Counted from the first letter of the stretch, positions 21,519 to 31,609 are shown. The stretch: 64,000 bases of DNA from Fulvimonas sp. R45 (GCF_030504985.1 NZ_JASERU010000014.1:1-64000); one strand, 5' to 3'. Notes: generated by a model from the sequence alone, not told the origin. Program-made: numbers and translations.

Positions 21519-22105
21519 AGTTCGAGGAAGTTCTTCAGGAGCTTCGCGCCGACGGCGGCGGAACGCTCGGGGTGGAATTGCATGCCGTGGAAGTTGCCGC
21601 ACGCGACCACGGCGGAAAACGGCCCGCCGTATTCCGCCGCGGCCAGCGTCCATTCGCCCGCGGGCACCGCGTAGCTGTGCACGAAATAGGCCTGCTCGCC
21701 CTCGGCCAGCCCCGCCAGCAGCGGGTGTTCCCGCCGTACGGACAGGCCGTTCCAGCCCATGTGCGGCACGCGCAGGCCGGGACGTTCGGCGAAGCGGCGC
21801 ACCGGCGCGTCGATCAGCCCGAGGCAGGCGGTGTCGCCCTCTTCCGAATGCGCGCACAGCAATTGCATGCCGAGGCAAACGCCGAGTACCGGCTGGGTCA
21901 GCGAACGCAGCAGGTCGACCAGTCCCGACTCGCGCAGGCGCGCCATGCCCGGGCCGGCCGCGCCCACGCCGGGCAGGATCACCTTGTCGGCGGCACGGAT
22001 CGCCGCCGCGTCCGCGGTCAGGGCCGCGTCCACGCCCAGCCGTTGCAGCGCGTAGCGCACCGAGCCGATGTTGGTGCCGCCGGCGTCGACGAGCACGACG
22101 GCCAT
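21515..22105 (-). CDS. hisH: Imidazole glycerol phosphate synthase, glutamine amidotransferase subunit
   Basis: The protein has 196 residues of class I glutamine amidotransferase. The catalytic triad is visible: Cys in GVCLGMQLL, and His and Glu in GMQFHPERS. It releases ammonia from glutamine for HisF. ATG and the hisB stop codon share a base (TGATG), so translation is tightly coupled to hisB. Confidence 0.96.
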   Translation of the reverse strand: MAVVLVDAGGTNIGSVRYALQRLGVDAALTADAAAIRAADKVILPGVGAAGPGMARLRESGLVDLLRSLTQPVLGVCLGMQLLCAHSEEGDTACLGLIDAPVRRFAERPGLRVPHMGWNGLSVRREHPLLAGLAEGEQAYFVHSYAVPAGEWTLAAAEYGGPFSAVVACGNFHGMQFHPERSAAVGAKLLKNFLEL

Positions 22106-23169
22106 CACAGCGTGCCCTTGGTGCTGGGCAGTTCGTCGCCCTCGCGGCGGATCGCCTGCCGCAGCGCGCGCGCGGTGGCCTTGAAGCTGCCTTCCACCAT
22201 GTGGTGCGCGTTCTCGCCGCGCACCGACAGGTGCAGGTTCGCGCCCAGCGTCTCGCACAGGGAACGGAAGAAGTGCGGCACCAGCTCGGTGGGCAGCCCG
22301 CCCACGCGGTCGCGCGGGAAGTGCCCCTCGAATACGAAATACGGGCGGCCGGACAGGTCCAGCGCGGCGCTCGCCAGCGCCTCGTCCATCGGCAGCGTGA
22401 AGCCGTAGCGGCCGATACCGCGCTTGTCGCCCAGCGCCTGGCGCAGTGCCTGGCCCAGCGCCAGCGCGCAGTCCTCCACGGTGTGGTGCTCGTCGATGTG
22501 GGTGTCGCCGGCGCAGACCAGTTCCAGCGCGAAGCCGCCGTGCTTGCCGAGCTGTTCCAGCATGTGGTCGAAGAAGCCCAGCCCGGTGTGCACTTGCGGC
22601 TCGGCCACCCGGTCCAGGTCGACACGTACGGCAATGCGCGTCTCCCGGGTGTTGCGCACCGCTTCGGCGATGCGCGGGGCATCCAGCACCTGGTGCGCCA
22701 CCTCGCTCCAGCCGATGCCTTGCGGCCCCACGCGGAAGCCACGCACGCCGAGGTTGGCGGCCAGCTGCAGGTCGGTCTCGCGGTCGCCCACCATCACCGA
22801 GGCGGCGCGGCTCCAGCCGTCGTCGGCCAGGTAGTGGCGGAGCAGGCCCGTGCCGGGCTTGCGCGTGTCCAGCCCCTCGTGCGCGAAGCTGCGGTCGATC
22901 AGCACCTCGCGGAAGACGACGCCCTGCGAGGCCAGGATGCGCAGCAGCAGCTCGTGCGGGCCGCGGAACCGCTCCTCCGGGAAACTCGCCGTGCCCAGGC
23001 CATCCTGGTTGCTCACCATCACCGGCTCGTAGCCGGCGGCGACGAAGCGCTGCAGCGCGGCGACCACGCCGGGCAGCAGGGACAGCTTCTCGTAGCTGTC
23101 GATCTGCTCGTCGGCGGGTTCCTCGATCAGGCAGCCGTCGCGGTCGACGAAGAGCAGCTTGCGGCTCAT
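22105..23169 (-). CDS. hisB: Bifunctional histidinol-phosphatase / imidazoleglycerol-phosphate dehydratase
   Basis: The protein has 354 residues. The N-terminal HAD phosphatase (about 1-165) has the nucleophile motif FVDRDGCL and [10 protein letters not shown]. The C-terminal dehydratase (about 170-354) has the metal-binding [20 protein letters not shown] and later [10 protein letters not shown]. It performs the sixth and eighth steps of the pathway. The two-enzyme form is typical of enterics and xanthomonads and supports the proposed affiliation. The start codon overlaps hisC by four bases. Confidence 0.96.
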   Translation of the reverse strand: MSRKLLFVDRDGCLIEEPADEQIDSYEKLSLLPGVVAALQRFVAAGYEPVMVSNQDGLGTASFPEERFRGPHELLLRILASQGVVFREVLIDRSFAHEGLDTRKPGTGLLRHYLADDGWSRAASVMVGDRETDLQLAANLGVRGFRVGPQGIGWSEVAHQVLDAPRIAEAVRNTRETRIAVRVDLDRVAEPQVHTGLGFFDHMLEQLGKHGGFALELVCAGDTHIDEHHTVEDCALALGQALRQALGDKRGIGRYGFTLPMDEALASAALDLSGRPYFVFEGHFPRDRVGGLPTELVPHFFRSLCETLGANLHLSVRGENAHHMVEGSFKATARALRQAIRREGDELPSTKGTL

Positions 23170-24269
23170 GCCGCGCCACCCGGAACGGCGGAGGCCGCGC
23201 GGGGACGGCGCGCCTGCGGCGACTTCAGGGCCACCAGCACGCGCCGGTTTTCCTCCGGCGTGCCGATGGTGATGCGCAGGGCGTCGCCCAGCCGCGGGTG
23301 GCGGCGCACGTCGCGCACCACGATGCCCGCGGCCAGCAGGCGCGCCATCGCGGCATCGGCGTCGGCGAAGCGCACAGCGAGGAAGTTCGCCTGCGACGGC
23401 AGCACCTCGCGCACGCCCGGCAGGCGGGCCAGCGCCGCGCGCATGGCCTCGCGCTGCTTGCGCACCACCGCGACGCGCAGGCGCACGTTGGCCTGGCCCC
23501 AGCCGGACAGCGCGACCAGCGCGGCGTCCACGCAGGGCTGCGGCAGCGGATAAGGCGGCATGATCCGGCGCAGCAGCGCGACCACGCCGGCGTCCGCCAG
23601 CAGCGCGCCGACGCGCACGCCGGCCAGCGCCCAGGCCTTGGACAGGGTGCGCAGCACGGCGAGGTTGTCGTGGCGGTCGATCAGGTCCGCCACGCTGCCC
23701 TCGTCGGCGAATTCCACGTAGGCCTCGTCCACCACCAGCAGCGCGCGGCCGGCCAGCGCCGCCGCCAGCCGCTCGATGTCGGCCCGCAGCACGTCGCGCC
23801 CGGCCGGGTTGTTCGGCCGGCAGACGAAGACCAGCTTCACCGCCGGCGTCAGCGCGGCCAGCACCGCGTCCACGTCCAGCGCGAAGCCCTCGCCCAGCGG
23901 CACCTCGACCACGCCGGCGCCCTGGATGCGCGCGCACACCGCATACATGCCGAAGGTGGGCGGCTGGACCAGAACGGCATCCTCGCCGGCGCGGCAGAAG
24001 GCGCGCACCAGCAGGTCGATCGCCTCGTCGCTGCCGCGGCCCACCAGCAGCTGTTCGCGGCGCACGCCGTACAGCAGCGCCAGCGCGTCGAGCAGCGCCG
24101 CCGGCTGCGGCTCCGGATAGCGGTTGCTGGCATGTCCGGTGTCGCCCACCGGGGCCCAGGCCGACTCGTTCGCGTTGAGCATCAGCCGGCCGCCGGCCGC
24201 CTCCATGCGCGCCGAGGAATACGGTTGCAGCGCGCGGATCTCCGCCCGCGCCAGGTCGAGCACGTTCAT
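23166..24269 (-). CDS. hisC: Histidinol-phosphate aminotransferase
   Basis: The protein has 367 residues of fold-type I PLP enzyme. The substrate region LNANESAW, the [11 protein letters not shown] segment, VCRPNNPAG and the PLP-binding Lys in [15 protein letters not shown] are all visible. It converts imidazole-acetol phosphate to histidinol phosphate. It overlaps hisD and hisB by four bases each. The C-terminus is basic and slightly extended ([12 protein letters not shown]). Confidence 0.96.
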   Translation of the reverse strand: MNVLDLARAEIRALQPYSSARMEAAGGRLMLNANESAWAPVGDTGHASNRYPEPQPAALLDALALLYGVRREQLLVGRGSDEAIDLLVRAFCRAGEDAVLVQPPTFGMYAVCARIQGAGVVEVPLGEGFALDVDAVLAALTPAVKLVFVCRPNNPAGRDVLRADIERLAAALAGRALLVVDEAYVEFADEGSVADLIDRHDNLAVLRTLSKAWALAGVRVGALLADAGVVALLRRIMPPYPLPQPCVDAALVALSGWGQANVRLRVAVVRKQREAMRAALARLPGVREVLPSQANFLAVRFADADAAMARLLAAGIVVRDVRRHPRLGDALRITIGTPEENRRVLVALKSPQARRPRAASAVPGGAA

Positions 24270-25615
24270 GCCATGGTCTCCGGGAAAGGGGGTGCGGCGG
24301 CTTCGTCCAGCGCCGCCAGTCGCAGGGTCACCGCGCGCCGGTGCGCTTCCAACTGCTCGGCCGCGGCCAGCGTCGCGGTGCACGGTCCGATCGCGCGCAG
24401 GCCGTCGGCGGACAGCTGCTGCACCGTGATCTGCTTCTGGAAGCTGGCCACCGACACGCCGCTGTAGCTGCGCGCGTAGCCGTAGGTGGGCAGCACGTGG
24501 TTGCTGCCGCTGCAGTAGTCGCCCACCGACTCGGGCGTCCACGCGCCGAGGAACACGGAGCCGGCGCTTTCGATGCCGTCGAGCCAGGCGCGCGGCCCGG
24601 CCACCTGCAGGATCAGGTGCTCGGGCGCGTAGCGGTTGCTGACCTCGACCGCCTGCGCCAGCGACGCGACGCGGATCAGCCGGCTGCGCGAGAGCGCCTG
24701 CGCGGCGATATCGGCACGCGGCAACGCGGCGCACTGCGCCTGCACCTCGCGTTCCACGCGGTCCAGCAATTCGGGGGAATCGCTGAGCAGGACCACCTGC
24801 GAATCCGGACCGTGCTCGGCCTGCGACAGCAGGTCGGCGGCGACGAAGGCCGGATCGGCCTGCGCGTCGGCGACCACCAGCACCTCGGACGGGCCGGCCG
24901 GCATGTCGATGGCCGCGCCGTCCGGGTCGGACGACACCTGCAGCTTGGCCTCGGTGACCCAGGCGTTGCCGGGACCGAACAGCTTGTCGCACCGGGGCAC
25001 GCTCGCCGTGCCGTAGGCCATCGCCGCGATCGCCTGTGCGCCACCCAGCTTGAATACCTTGTGCACGCCGGTCAGGCGCGCGGCATACAGCACCGCCTCG
25101 TCGCAGCGCCCGTCGGCGCGCGCCGGCGAGCACAGCACCACCTCGCGGCAACCGGCGATGCGCGCGGGCACGCCCAGCATCAGCGCGGTGGACGGCAGCG
25201 GCGCGCTGCCCGCCGGCACGTACAGGCCCACGCGCGCGACCGGGCGCAGCATGCGCTCCACGCGCACGCCGGGCGCCGTGTCCAGCGCCACCGGCTGCGG
25301 CGCGGCCGCGCGGTGGAACGCCTCGATCCGCGCGGCCGCTTCGCGGATCGCATCCTTCAGTGCGGGGGCGAGCGCGGCCTCGGCGGCGTCGAACTCGTCC
25401 ACGCCGACCTCGATGGCGTCCAGCACGCAACGGTCGTACTTCGCGCTGAGTTCGCGCAAGGCGTCGTCGCCGCGCACGCGCACGGCATCGATGATGCGCC
25501 CGACGCCGGCGCGCAGTTCGTCGCTGCGCGACTGCGCCGGGCGTGCCAGCGCCTCGCGGCGGGCGGCCTCGTCCAGCCGCGTCCAGTCCAGGCGTTTCAG
25601 GGACATCGCGTTCAT
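24266..25615 (-). CDS. hisD: Histidinol dehydrogenase
   Basis: The protein has 449 residues. It oxidises histidinol to histidine in two NAD-dependent steps and needs zinc. Typical segments are [40 protein letters not shown] and the active-site EHGPDSQV. Two adjacent start codons are possible (MNAM), and the first was used because it gives the four-base overlap with hisG. Confidence 0.96.
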   Translation of the reverse strand: MNAMSLKRLDWTRLDEAARREALARPAQSRSDELRAGVGRIIDAVRVRGDDALRELSAKYDRCVLDAIEVGVDEFDAAEAALAPALKDAIREAAARIEAFHRAAAPQPVALDTAPGVRVERMLRPVARVGLYVPAGSAPLPSTALMLGVPARIAGCREVVLCSPARADGRCDEAVLYAARLTGVHKVFKLGGAQAIAAMAYGTASVPRCDKLFGPGNAWVTEAKLQVSSDPDGAAIDMPAGPSEVLVVADAQADPAFVAADLLSQAEHGPDSQVVLLSDSPELLDRVEREVQAQCAALPRADIAAQALSRSRLIRVASLAQAVEVSNRYAPEHLILQVAGPRAWLDGIESAGSVFLGAWTPESVGDYCSGSNHVLPTYGYARSYSGVSVASFQKQITVQQLSADGLRAIGPCTATLAAAEQLEAHRRAVTLRLAALDEAAAPPFPETMA

Positions 25616-26505
25616 GCCAGCATCTTCTCCACCGGCAGCACGAACATCTCGCGCGCACCGGCGCGCTTGATCTCTTCCAGCTGGCGCCAGCTCACCTCGC
25701 CTGCGCACAGCGCCTGCAGCATCAACTGGTCGGGCTGGCCGGCCACCGGCAGCAGGGTCGGCTGCGGGCCGCCGGGCAGCAGGCGGGTGATCGCGTCCAG
25801 GGCGCCCCGCGAGGCCTGCAGCAGCAGCAGGCGCGACTCCCGCACCTGGATCACGCCGTCCAGTCGCTTCAGCAGCAGCTCCAGCATGTCGCCGCGCTCG
25901 TCGGCCGGCAGCGCCTGCGGCCCGGCCAGCACCGCCTCGCTCTCCAGCAGCACGTCGGCCTCGCGCAGCTGGTTGGCGACCAGGGTGCCGCCGCTCTGCA
26001 CCAGGTCGCAGATGGCGTCGGCCGTGCCCAGCCGCGGCGCGATCTCCACCGAGCCGGCCAGGGTCACCACGCCGGCGTCCACGCCCTGCGTGCGCAGCCA
26101 TTCGCCGAGCAGGCCCGGGTACGAGGTGGCGATGCGCAGGCCGGCCAGCTGCCGCGGCTCGCGGTAGTCGGATTCCTGCGGCACCGCGATGGACAACCGG
26201 CAGCGACCGAAGCCCAGCGGGCGCAGCTCGGTCAGCGGCTCGGCCTCGCGGCCGGCGGCGAGGCGGAATTCGTCGAGCACGTTGCGGCCGACGATACCGA
26301 GGTCGCACACGCCCTGCGCGATCAGGCCGGGGATGTCGTCGTCGCGCACCAGCAGCAGGTCCACCGGCTCGCCCTCGCCGAAGCAGAACAGCTTGTCGCG
26401 GCTCTGCCGGAAGGTGAGCCCGCAGCGCTTGAGCAAATCCAGCGCCGGCTCGGTGAGCCGGCCGGATTTCTGCATCGCGATGCGCAGGCGGTCGCGCGGC
26501 TTCAT
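25612..26505 (-). CDS. hisG: ATP phosphoribosyltransferase, long (self-regulated) form
   Basis: The protein has 297 residues and is the first enzyme of histidine synthesis. The catalytic domain has [21 protein letters not shown] and the PRPP-binding region [13 protein letters not shown]. The additional C-terminal domain (about 225-297) is the histidine-binding ACT-like module, so HisZ is not required and feedback inhibition by histidine is expected. It overlaps yerC and hisD by four bases. Confidence 0.96.
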   Translation of the reverse strand: MKPRDRLRIAMQKSGRLTEPALDLLKRCGLTFRQSRDKLFCFGEGEPVDLLLVRDDDIPGLIAQGVCDLGIVGRNVLDEFRLAAGREAEPLTELRPLGFGRCRLSIAVPQESDYREPRQLAGLRIATSYPGLLGEWLRTQGVDAGVVTLAGSVEIAPRLGTADAICDLVQSGGTLVANQLREADVLLESEAVLAGPQALPADERGDMLELLLKRLDGVIQVRESRLLLLQASRGALDAITRLLPGGPQPTLLPVAGQPDQLMLQALCAGEVSWRQLEEIKRAGAREMFVLPVEKMLA

Positions 26506-26852
26506 GCCTTCGCTCCGCGCTTCGCCGTCGCCTTCTTCGCCGCGCCGCGACTGCGCGCGGCATGCGCCGCGGCGAGGTAGCCGCCGCTGCCCTGGTTGAG
26601 GTAGCGCGCCACGCGGCCGATGGTGGTGATGCTCACCGCGGTGCGCTCGTGGATCTCGCGGTAGGACAACCCGTCCAGCAGGTACGGCACCACGCGCCAG
26701 CGGTCCACCATCACTTCCAGCTCGGCCGGGGTGCACAGGTCGTGCAGGAACGCGGCCATCTCGTTCGCGTTCTTCAGCGACAGCAGCGCCGTGCACAGGC
26801 TGGCCTCGGCGGACTCGGCGGGCGTTTCCGGATCGAGCGATCGACGCTTCAT
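26502..26852 (-). CDS. TrpR-like regulator, YerC/YecD family, first gene of the his operon
   Basis: The protein has 116 residues with the TrpR-like helical fold: [31 protein letters not shown], then an HTH ([23 protein letters not shown]). The C-terminus is basic ([17 protein letters not shown]). Relatives are annotated as YerC/YecD TrpR-related proteins of unknown ligand. It heads the his operon and its end overlaps hisG. A palindrome resembling the trp operator lies directly in front of its own start codon (26856-26873). It is therefore a plausible histidine-responsive autoregulator of the operon. That role is inferred, not read. Confidence 0.92.
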   Translation of the reverse strand: MKRRSLDPETPAESAEASLCTALLSLKNANEMAAFLHDLCTPAELEVMVDRWRVVPYLLDGLSYREIHERTAVSITTIGRVARYLNQGSGGYLAAAHAARSRGAAKKATAKRGAKA

Positions 26853-26855
26853 AAT

Positions 26856-26873
26856 GTGATAACGCGTTAGTAC
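26856..26873 (-). promoter_or_regulatory. TrpR-like operator palindrome before the his operon
   Basis: The minus strand reads GTACTAACGCGTTATCAC and ends three bases before the yerC ATG. Its arms GTACTAACG and GTGATAACG agree at seven of nine positions. The half GTACTA equals that of the E. coli trp operator GTACTAGTTAACTAGTAC. It would lie right at and after the predicted transcription start and covers the place of a ribosome site, so a bound repressor would block initiation. Confidence 0.6.
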
Positions 26874-26882
26874 GATGGATCA

Positions 26883-26911
26883 AGGATACTCGATGTTTCG
26901 CAGTGCAGCAA
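26883..26911 (-). promoter_or_regulatory. Sigma-70-like promoter of the yerC-his operon
   Basis: On the minus strand TTGCTG (26911-26906) and TATCCT (26888-26883) are 17 bases apart. The -10 matches the consensus in four of six positions and the -35 in three. Transcription would start near 26876, immediately before the operator-like palindrome. Confidence 0.55.
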
Positions 26912-27064
26912 GCGGTGGCTCCGGTGGCTGGCCGGGCGCGGGATCGCGGCTGAAGCCGCCCCTGAGAGCCTGTTCGGTTGCCTCACCGGAGCGAAAGCGG
27001 CATGGACGAAGCGGTCATGGGCGGAAGCGGTGAAGTGCAGCGTCCCAGGGTATGGCCCGGGCAC

Positions 27065-27652
27065 TCAGTGGAATTTCTCGCCGCGCGCGAGCATCTCGAT
27101 GATCAGCTTTGTGCGCTTGGCCCTGGTCTCCGGCCGCTTTGCCGTTTGCAACCGGTAGGCAATCGCGTACAGATTGGCCTTGTCGAGTGTCGCGTAGAAC
27201 TGTTTCGCCTTGGCGTTGCGCGCGAGTTCCCTAACGAATTCCGGGGGCACTGTCGCGTTGGCGGGAGAATCGTACGCGGCGGCCCACCTCCCGTCGGCCT
27301 TGGCCCTGTCGATCTCCTGGAGACCGGCAGGCGTCATTCGGCCCTCCTGGACAAGCCGATCCGCATGCGCAACATTTTTCTTGGACCAACTGCTCCTTGC
27401 CCTGCGCGGCGTGAATTTTTGCACCCACGAATTCGCGTCGAACGGCAGCTTTTGCCCATCTATCCAACCGAAGCACAGCGCCTGGTCAAGCGCCTCGGCA
27501 TAGGTGACCGATGGAACGCCAGAGTCTTTCTTGTAAATCCGCAGGAGCAGGCCGGAAGCTCGGGCGTGCTCCTGCGCCATCCATGCGCGAAGCTCTTCCG
27601 ATGACCGGAAACTCCGCAGTTGCGGCATGGCACGGGAAGGCGGCTTGCCCAT
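27065..27652 (-). CDS. YdeI/OmpD-associated family protein
   Basis: The protein has 195 residues. It resembles the YdeI family (MPQLRSFRSSEELRAWM..., ALCFGWIDGQ, FTPRRARSSWSKKN, then a C-terminal AKRPETRAKR region). Relatives are described as bacteriocin-protection or OmpD-associated proteins, but their biochemical role is unclear. MPQLRSF at 27628 is an equally good start and aligns better with relatives. The gene stands alone between the his operon and hutH-like gene. Confidence 0.82.
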   Translation of the reverse strand: MGKPPSRAMPQLRSFRSSEELRAWMAQEHARASGLLLRIYKKDSGVPSVTYAEALDQALCFGWIDGQKLPFDANSWVQKFTPRRARSSWSKKNVAHADRLVQEGRMTPAGLQEIDRAKADGRWAAAYDSPANATVPPEFVRELARNAKAKQFYATLDKANLYAIAYRLQTAKRPETRAKRTKLIIEMLARGEKFH

Positions 27653-27913
27653 TTGTGGGATCTATTCAAGTCCACGCGGTGGTCGCACTGTATCAAGTCC
27701 CAGGCCGGGCCGCGGCGCAAGGCAGGCTTGCGACGCCCACCTGCGTTCGTCAGGCACGGAAACATGAACGCCTCGCGACTCGGGGAGGCAACCTCGCGCA
27801 GGAAGCCGGGCCAAGTTCCGGAAAATACCGGCGCATGTCGAACCCGCCTGGGCTGCTGATACTTTTTTGCATCACGCTTCGGCGTGGACCAGCGAAGGCA
27901 TTGAAGCCAGCCT
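27653..27913. other. Intergenic stretch, no gene recognised
   Basis: About 260 bases between the YdeI-like gene and the terminator of the ammonia-lyase. Short frames occur on both strands, including one of 79 codons on the plus strand, but none shows a known motif or a ribosome site. It could hold remnants of a lost gene. Confidence 0.3.
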
Positions 27914-27945
27914 GAAATGAAGAAGGGCGGCCCGTGGGCCGCCCT
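27914..27945 (-). terminator. Intrinsic terminator of the ammonia-lyase gene
   Basis: GGGCGGCC (27925-27932) and GGCCGCCC (27937-27944) form a perfect stem with a four-base loop. On the minus strand the hairpin is followed by TTCTTCATTTCA, a T-rich tail. It lies 26 bases past the stop of the gene at 27971. Confidence 0.75.
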
Positions 27946-27970
27946 CGTCCATGCCTCGCCCAGCCACGGG

Positions 27971-29860
27971 TCAGTCCGGCCGCAGCGCCCGTTCGCGCAC
28001 CAGCTCGCACACCGTGCGCACGTCGCCGTCCATCGCCCGGTCGCGGTGCATGAAGCCGATGTGCCGGCGCAGCTCATCGTGCGCGCGACGCACCGCAGAA
28101 CCGGCGTGGAAATCGCCCGCATGGGCCAGTGCCGAGACCAGCGCACGCACTTCCCCGACGAACTGTGCATGTTGCGGATGGTCCTCGCGCGGCGCGTTGG
28201 CCACCTTGGACGCCAGCGCCTGCCAGTCGCCGCGCGCGGCCAGCCGGCGGGCGGCGTTGAGCATTTCCTGGCGGAAATCCAGCGCCTGCGCGGCGGTATA
28301 CAGCTCCAGCGCGATCACGTGGCCCAGGTCGTCCATCATCTCCAGCACGTGGCGCGCCTCGTTGGCGCCCATCGAGACGTGGTCCTCGGCGTTCGCGCTG
28401 GTCGGCACGGAATACACGCTGGCCGGATGCGCGCGGGTGGCGAGGTCGTTGACCAGCGCCGCGGCGGTGTACTGCACGATCATGAAGCCGGAATCGGTGC
28501 CGTCCTCGTTGCCGGTGAGGAAAGCCGGCAGGCCGTCGTTGGTGGCCGGGTCGACCAGCTTGTTGAGCCGCCGCTCGGAGATCGAGGCCAGCACCGGGAT
28601 CGCCGCCTTCACGTAGCTCATCGCCAGCGCCAGCGGCATGCCGTGGAAATGGCCGGCCGAGATCACCTGGTCCTCGATGAACTGCGCGCCCTCCGCGTCC
28701 GGGAAGACCAGCGGGTTGTCGGTCACCGCGTTCAGCTCGATGTCGATCACGCGGCAGGCCTGCGCCCAGGCGTCGCGCACCGCGCCGTGCACCTGCGGCA
28801 TGCAGCGCAGGCAGTAGGCGTCCTGCGGCTGGTGCTTCTTGCCGCCCTTGAACGGCAGGAAGCGCGCGTAGAACGCCTCGCGGCCGTGGCGCTGGTTGGC
28901 CGGCACCCAGTCCCAGCCGATGTCGAAGGACAGCGCCTGGTCTTCCGGCGTGCTCCACGCCTCGGCGCTCCACGGCTTGAAGCGCGGCACCAGGTGGTAG
29001 GGAATGTCCACCAGCGTGGAGCCTTCCAGCAGCGCGCGCACGTGCGCGGCGGTCCCGACCTGGCCCGGGTGCGGGCGCAGCGCGTGCACTTCCGGCCGCA
29101 GGGCGCCGCTGCGGCCGGCGAAGGCGTCCAGCGTCATCGCCGCGGCGAGGTCGGCCAGGCCGAGCAGGTAGTCCAGGTCGTCCAGCGCCAGGGTCGCGGT
29201 GGCGAGCATCTGCGCGGTGCCGTTGTTCAGCGCCAGGCCCTCCTTGAACGACAGGCGTACCGGTTCGAGGCCGGCCCGCTTCAGCGCCTCGCCACCGGGC
29301 AGGCGTTCGCCCCGGTAGAACGCCTCGCCGCCGCCGAGCAGCACGATCGCCAGGTGCGACAGTGGCGCCAGGTCGCCGCTCGCGCCGACCGAACCCTTCT
29401 CCGGCACCACCGGCACCACGCCCGCGTTGAGCATCGCCGCCAGCGCCTGCAGCGTCTCCACCCGGATGCCGGAATGGCCGCGCATCAGCGTGTTGACCCT
29501 GATCGCCAGCATCGCGCGCACCACGTCCGGCGCGAACGGCTTGCCCACGCACACGGCATGGGTGGTGATCAGGTTGTGCTGCAGCTCCTCCATCAGCGTG
29601 CCCTGCGGCCGATGGGGATGTCCGCCCGGCAGCTCGTCGCGCACGCGGTGCGCGCCCAGCAGCTTGTCGGCGTTGCTGCCGAAGCCGGTGGTGACGCCGT
29701 AGGTGGGCTCGCCGCAGCTGACCTTGTCGGCGAGGAAATCGGCGGCGCGACGCACGCGCCCGAGCTGCGCCTCGTCCAGCGCCACCTGCGCCCCGTGCCT
29801 TGCCACCGCCACCAGCTGTTCGCGGGTGAAGCTGCTGCCGTCGAGAATGATCTTGTCCAC
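27971..29860 (-). CDS. MIO-type aromatic amino acid / histidine ammonia-lyase, unusually long
   Basis: The protein has 629 residues against about 510 for ordinary HutH. The self-formed MIO cofactor comes from Ala160-Ser161-Gly162 in GSVGASGDLAPLSH, and the YGVTTGFG tyrosine segment is present. Near 94-104 the selectivity region reads LQHNLITTHAV. Compared with HutH there is an added segment of about 60 residues (roughly 284-344, before QDAYCLRCMPQVHG), a longer loop near 72-90 and a helical C-terminal extension. The start is a GTG with AAGGCGG in front; no in-frame ATG precedes the conserved region. No hutU, hutI or hutG is present, so histidine breakdown is not the obvious role. Whether histidine, phenylalanine or tyrosine is the substrate is open. 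Confidence 0.8.
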   Translation of the reverse strand: MDKIILDGSSFTREQLVAVARHGAQVALDEAQLGRVRRAADFLADKVSCGEPTYGVTTGFGSNADKLLGAHRVRDELPGGHPHRPQGTLMEELQHNLITTHAVCVGKPFAPDVVRAMLAIRVNTLMRGHSGIRVETLQALAAMLNAGVVPVVPEKGSVGASGDLAPLSHLAIVLLGGGEAFYRGERLPGGEALKRAGLEPVRLSFKEGLALNNGTAQMLATATLALDDLDYLLGLADLAAAMTLDAFAGRSGALRPEVHALRPHPGQVGTAAHVRALLEGSTLVDIPYHLVPRFKPWSAEAWSTPEDQALSFDIGWDWVPANQRHGREAFYARFLPFKGGKKHQPQDAYCLRCMPQVHGAVRDAWAQACRVIDIELNAVTDNPLVFPDAEGAQFIEDQVISAGHFHGMPLALAMSYVKAAIPVLASISERRLNKLVDPATNDGLPAFLTGNEDGTDSGFMIVQYTAAALVNDLATRAHPASVYSVPTSANAEDHVSMGANEARHVLEMMDDLGHVIALELYTAAQALDFRQEMLNAARRLAARGDWQALASKVANAPREDHPQHAQFVGEVRALVSALAHAGDFHAGSAVRRAHDELRRHIGFMHRDRAMDGDVRTVCELVRERALRPD

Positions 29861-29925
29861 TGATGTTCCGCCTTGTTGGATGCCGCGCTGCGGTGCCTGG
29901 CGCGGGTCGTCTGGGAGCAGGATGG

Positions 29926-29945
29926 ATTCCCGCTCGCGCGGGAAT
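29926..29945. repeat. Short palindrome ATTCCCGC-TCGC-GCGGGAAT
   Basis: A perfect eight-base inverted repeat between the ammonia-lyase and hisS. A similar unit (TTCCCGC-GAAA-GCGGGAA) occurs at 39752-39769. Both look like scattered REP-type units of xanthomonad genomes. Confidence 0.5.
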
Positions 29946-29994
29946 GGCGGCGGGGGATGATCTGATGCGCCGGCATCATCCCTCGCCCCTGCTC

Positions 29995-31368
29995 TCACCC
30001 CATCGCCGCCGCCTGCTCCAGTTCCACCCGCAGGGTCTTGACCAGCTCGGTGCGCGCCACCTCGAACTGGTCCTCTCGGCGCAGGTCCTTCACCGTGACC
30101 ACGCCCTTGGCGAGCTCGTCCTCGCCCAGCACCACGACGAAGCGGATGCCGGCGCGGTCGGCGTACTTGAACTGCTTGCCCAGCTTGCCGCCTTCCAGCA
30201 CCACCTCGGTGGCGATGCCGGCGCCGCGCAGCTCGCTGGCCAGGGCCAGGTAGGCCGGCATCCGCGCCTCGTCCATCTGCGTCACCAGCACGTCCACCGT
30301 GCTGCGCGCGGTGTCGACCAGGCCGGCATCGCGCAACTGCCAGTACAGGCGCGTGAGGCCGATGGAGATGCCCACGCCCGGCAGCTTCGACTTGGTGTAC
30401 TGGCTGGCCAGGTTCTCGTAGCGTCCGCCGGAGCAGATCGAGCCGATCTGCGGGTGTTCGTTGAGCGTGGTCTCGTAGACCGTGCCGGTGTAGTAGTCCA
30501 GGCCGCGCGCGATCGAGAGGTTCAGCGCGAAGTGCGATTCCGGCACGCCGAAGTCGCGGATCAGGCCCAGCACCTCCTTCAGTTCCGCCCGCCCCTGCTC
30601 CAGCGCCTCGGGGCCGCTGCCCAGCGCGTCGAGCTTGCCGAAGGCGTCCTCGAGCGAGGTGGAGCGCACCTGCACGAAGTCGAGGATCTTCCCCGCCACC
30701 TCGGCGGACAGGCCGAAGCCTTCGCCGGTGAGCGTATCGCGCACGTAGTCGGCGCCGCGCTTGTCCAGCTTGTCCACCTCGCGCAGCACCAGCATCTGCC
30801 GCTCGCCATCGGCGATGCCCAGGCTCTCGAAATAGCCGCGCATCAGCTTGCGGTTGTTGAGCTGGATGGTGAACGGGCCGATGTCCAGCTCGCGGAACAC
30901 GCTGTAGATCACCGCCGGGATCTCGGCGTCGTAGCGCACCGACAGGCCGTCCTTGCCGATGACGTCGATGTCGCACTGGTAGAACTCGCGGAAGCGGCCA
31001 CGCTGGGCGCGCTCGCCCCGGTACACGCGCTGCATCTGGTAGCGGCGGAACGGGAAGCTGAGGTCATGCTCGTGCTCGGCCACGTAGCGCGCCAGCGGCA
31101 CGGTGAGGTCGAAGCGCAGCGCCAGCTCCGGCGTGCCCTCTTTCGCCAGCGCGCCGGTGGACTGCACGAAGTACACCTGCCGCTCGGTCTCGCCGCCGGT
31201 CTTGGTCAACAGCACGTCGGAGAACTCGATCGCCGGGGTCTCCACCGGCAGGAAGCCGAAGCGCTCGTAGTTGCGGCGGATCGTGTCGAGCATGCGCTGG
31301 AACGCGATCTGGTCGAGCGGCAGCAGCTCGAGCACGCCGGGCATGGTGCGGGCCGGGGTAAGCGCCAT
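29995..31368 (-). CDS. hisS: Histidyl-tRNA synthetase
   Basis: The protein has 457 residues of class II synthetase. It charges tRNA-His with histidine. Motif 2 ([28 protein letters not shown]), the histidine-binding segments [13 protein letters not shown] and GGRYENL, and the motif 3 region [11 protein letters not shown] are visible. The C-terminal domain (about 350-457) is the anticodon-binding fold. The start [12 protein letters not shown] was chosen by homology. It is transcribed toward the ammonia-lyase and away from tRNA-Pro. Confidence 0.95.
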   Translation of the reverse strand: MALTPARTMPGVLELLPLDQIAFQRMLDTIRRNYERFGFLPVETPAIEFSDVLLTKTGGETERQVYFVQSTGALAKEGTPELALRFDLTVPLARYVAEHEHDLSFPFRRYQMQRVYRGERAQRGRFREFYQCDIDVIGKDGLSVRYDAEIPAVIYSVFRELDIGPFTIQLNNRKLMRGYFESLGIADGERQMLVLREVDKLDKRGADYVRDTLTGEGFGLSAEVAGKILDFVQVRSTSLEDAFGKLDALGSGPEALEQGRAELKEVLGLIRDFGVPESHFALNLSIARGLDYYTGTVYETTLNEHPQIGSICSGGRYENLASQYTKSKLPGVGISIGLTRLYWQLRDAGLVDTARSTVDVLVTQMDEARMPAYLALASELRGAGIATEVVLEGGKLGKQFKYADRAGIRFVVVLGEDELAKGVVTVKDLRREDQFEVARTELVKTLRVELEQAAAMG

Positions 31369-31480
31369 GGAATCCTCAGATTGTGCAGTGACGGAAAGCC
31401 GTGCGACGGCAGCCGCATAGGGTAGCAGATGGCCGCCTTTCCCCGGCCGGGCGCCGGCACGGGAAAGCCGCCATGGCCTG

Positions 31481-31509
31481 TTGCCAAGTCGGTGCGGGGA
31501 CACTAAGAT
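31481..31509 (+). promoter_or_regulatory. Promoter of tRNA-Pro
   Basis: TTGCCA (31481-31486) and TAAGAT (31504-31509) are exactly 17 bases apart, and a GC-rich discriminator follows, as in stable-RNA promoters. The start would fall near 31516, six bases before the mature tRNA. Confidence 0.6.
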
Positions 31510-31521
31510 ACGCGGCTCCCG

Positions 31522-31598
31522 CGGGGTGTAGCTCAGCCTGGTAGAGCGCTACGTTCGGGACGTAGAAGTCGCAGGTTCAAATCCTGTCTCCCCGACCA
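31522..31598 (+). tRNA. proK: tRNA-Pro, anticodon CGG
   Basis: The 77-base sequence folds as a standard cloverleaf. The acceptor ends CGGGG/CCCCG pair, the D arm contains AGCTCAGCCTGGTAGAG, and the anticodon stem CTACG/CGTAG encloses loop TTCGGGA with anticodon CGG. The T arm has GGTTCAAATCC, and the CCA end is encoded. It reads codon CCG, a heavily used proline codon in this GC-rich genome. A promoter lies just upstream and a terminator just downstream, so it is a single-gene transcript. Confidence 0.97.
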
Positions 31599-31609
31599 AG
31601 ATCAAAGCG

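Noticed and set aside
26966-26976. Match of GAGCCTGTTC near the his operon to the end of the 61226-61414 element
   Set aside because: Only ten bases agree and the rest does not, so it is not a second copy.
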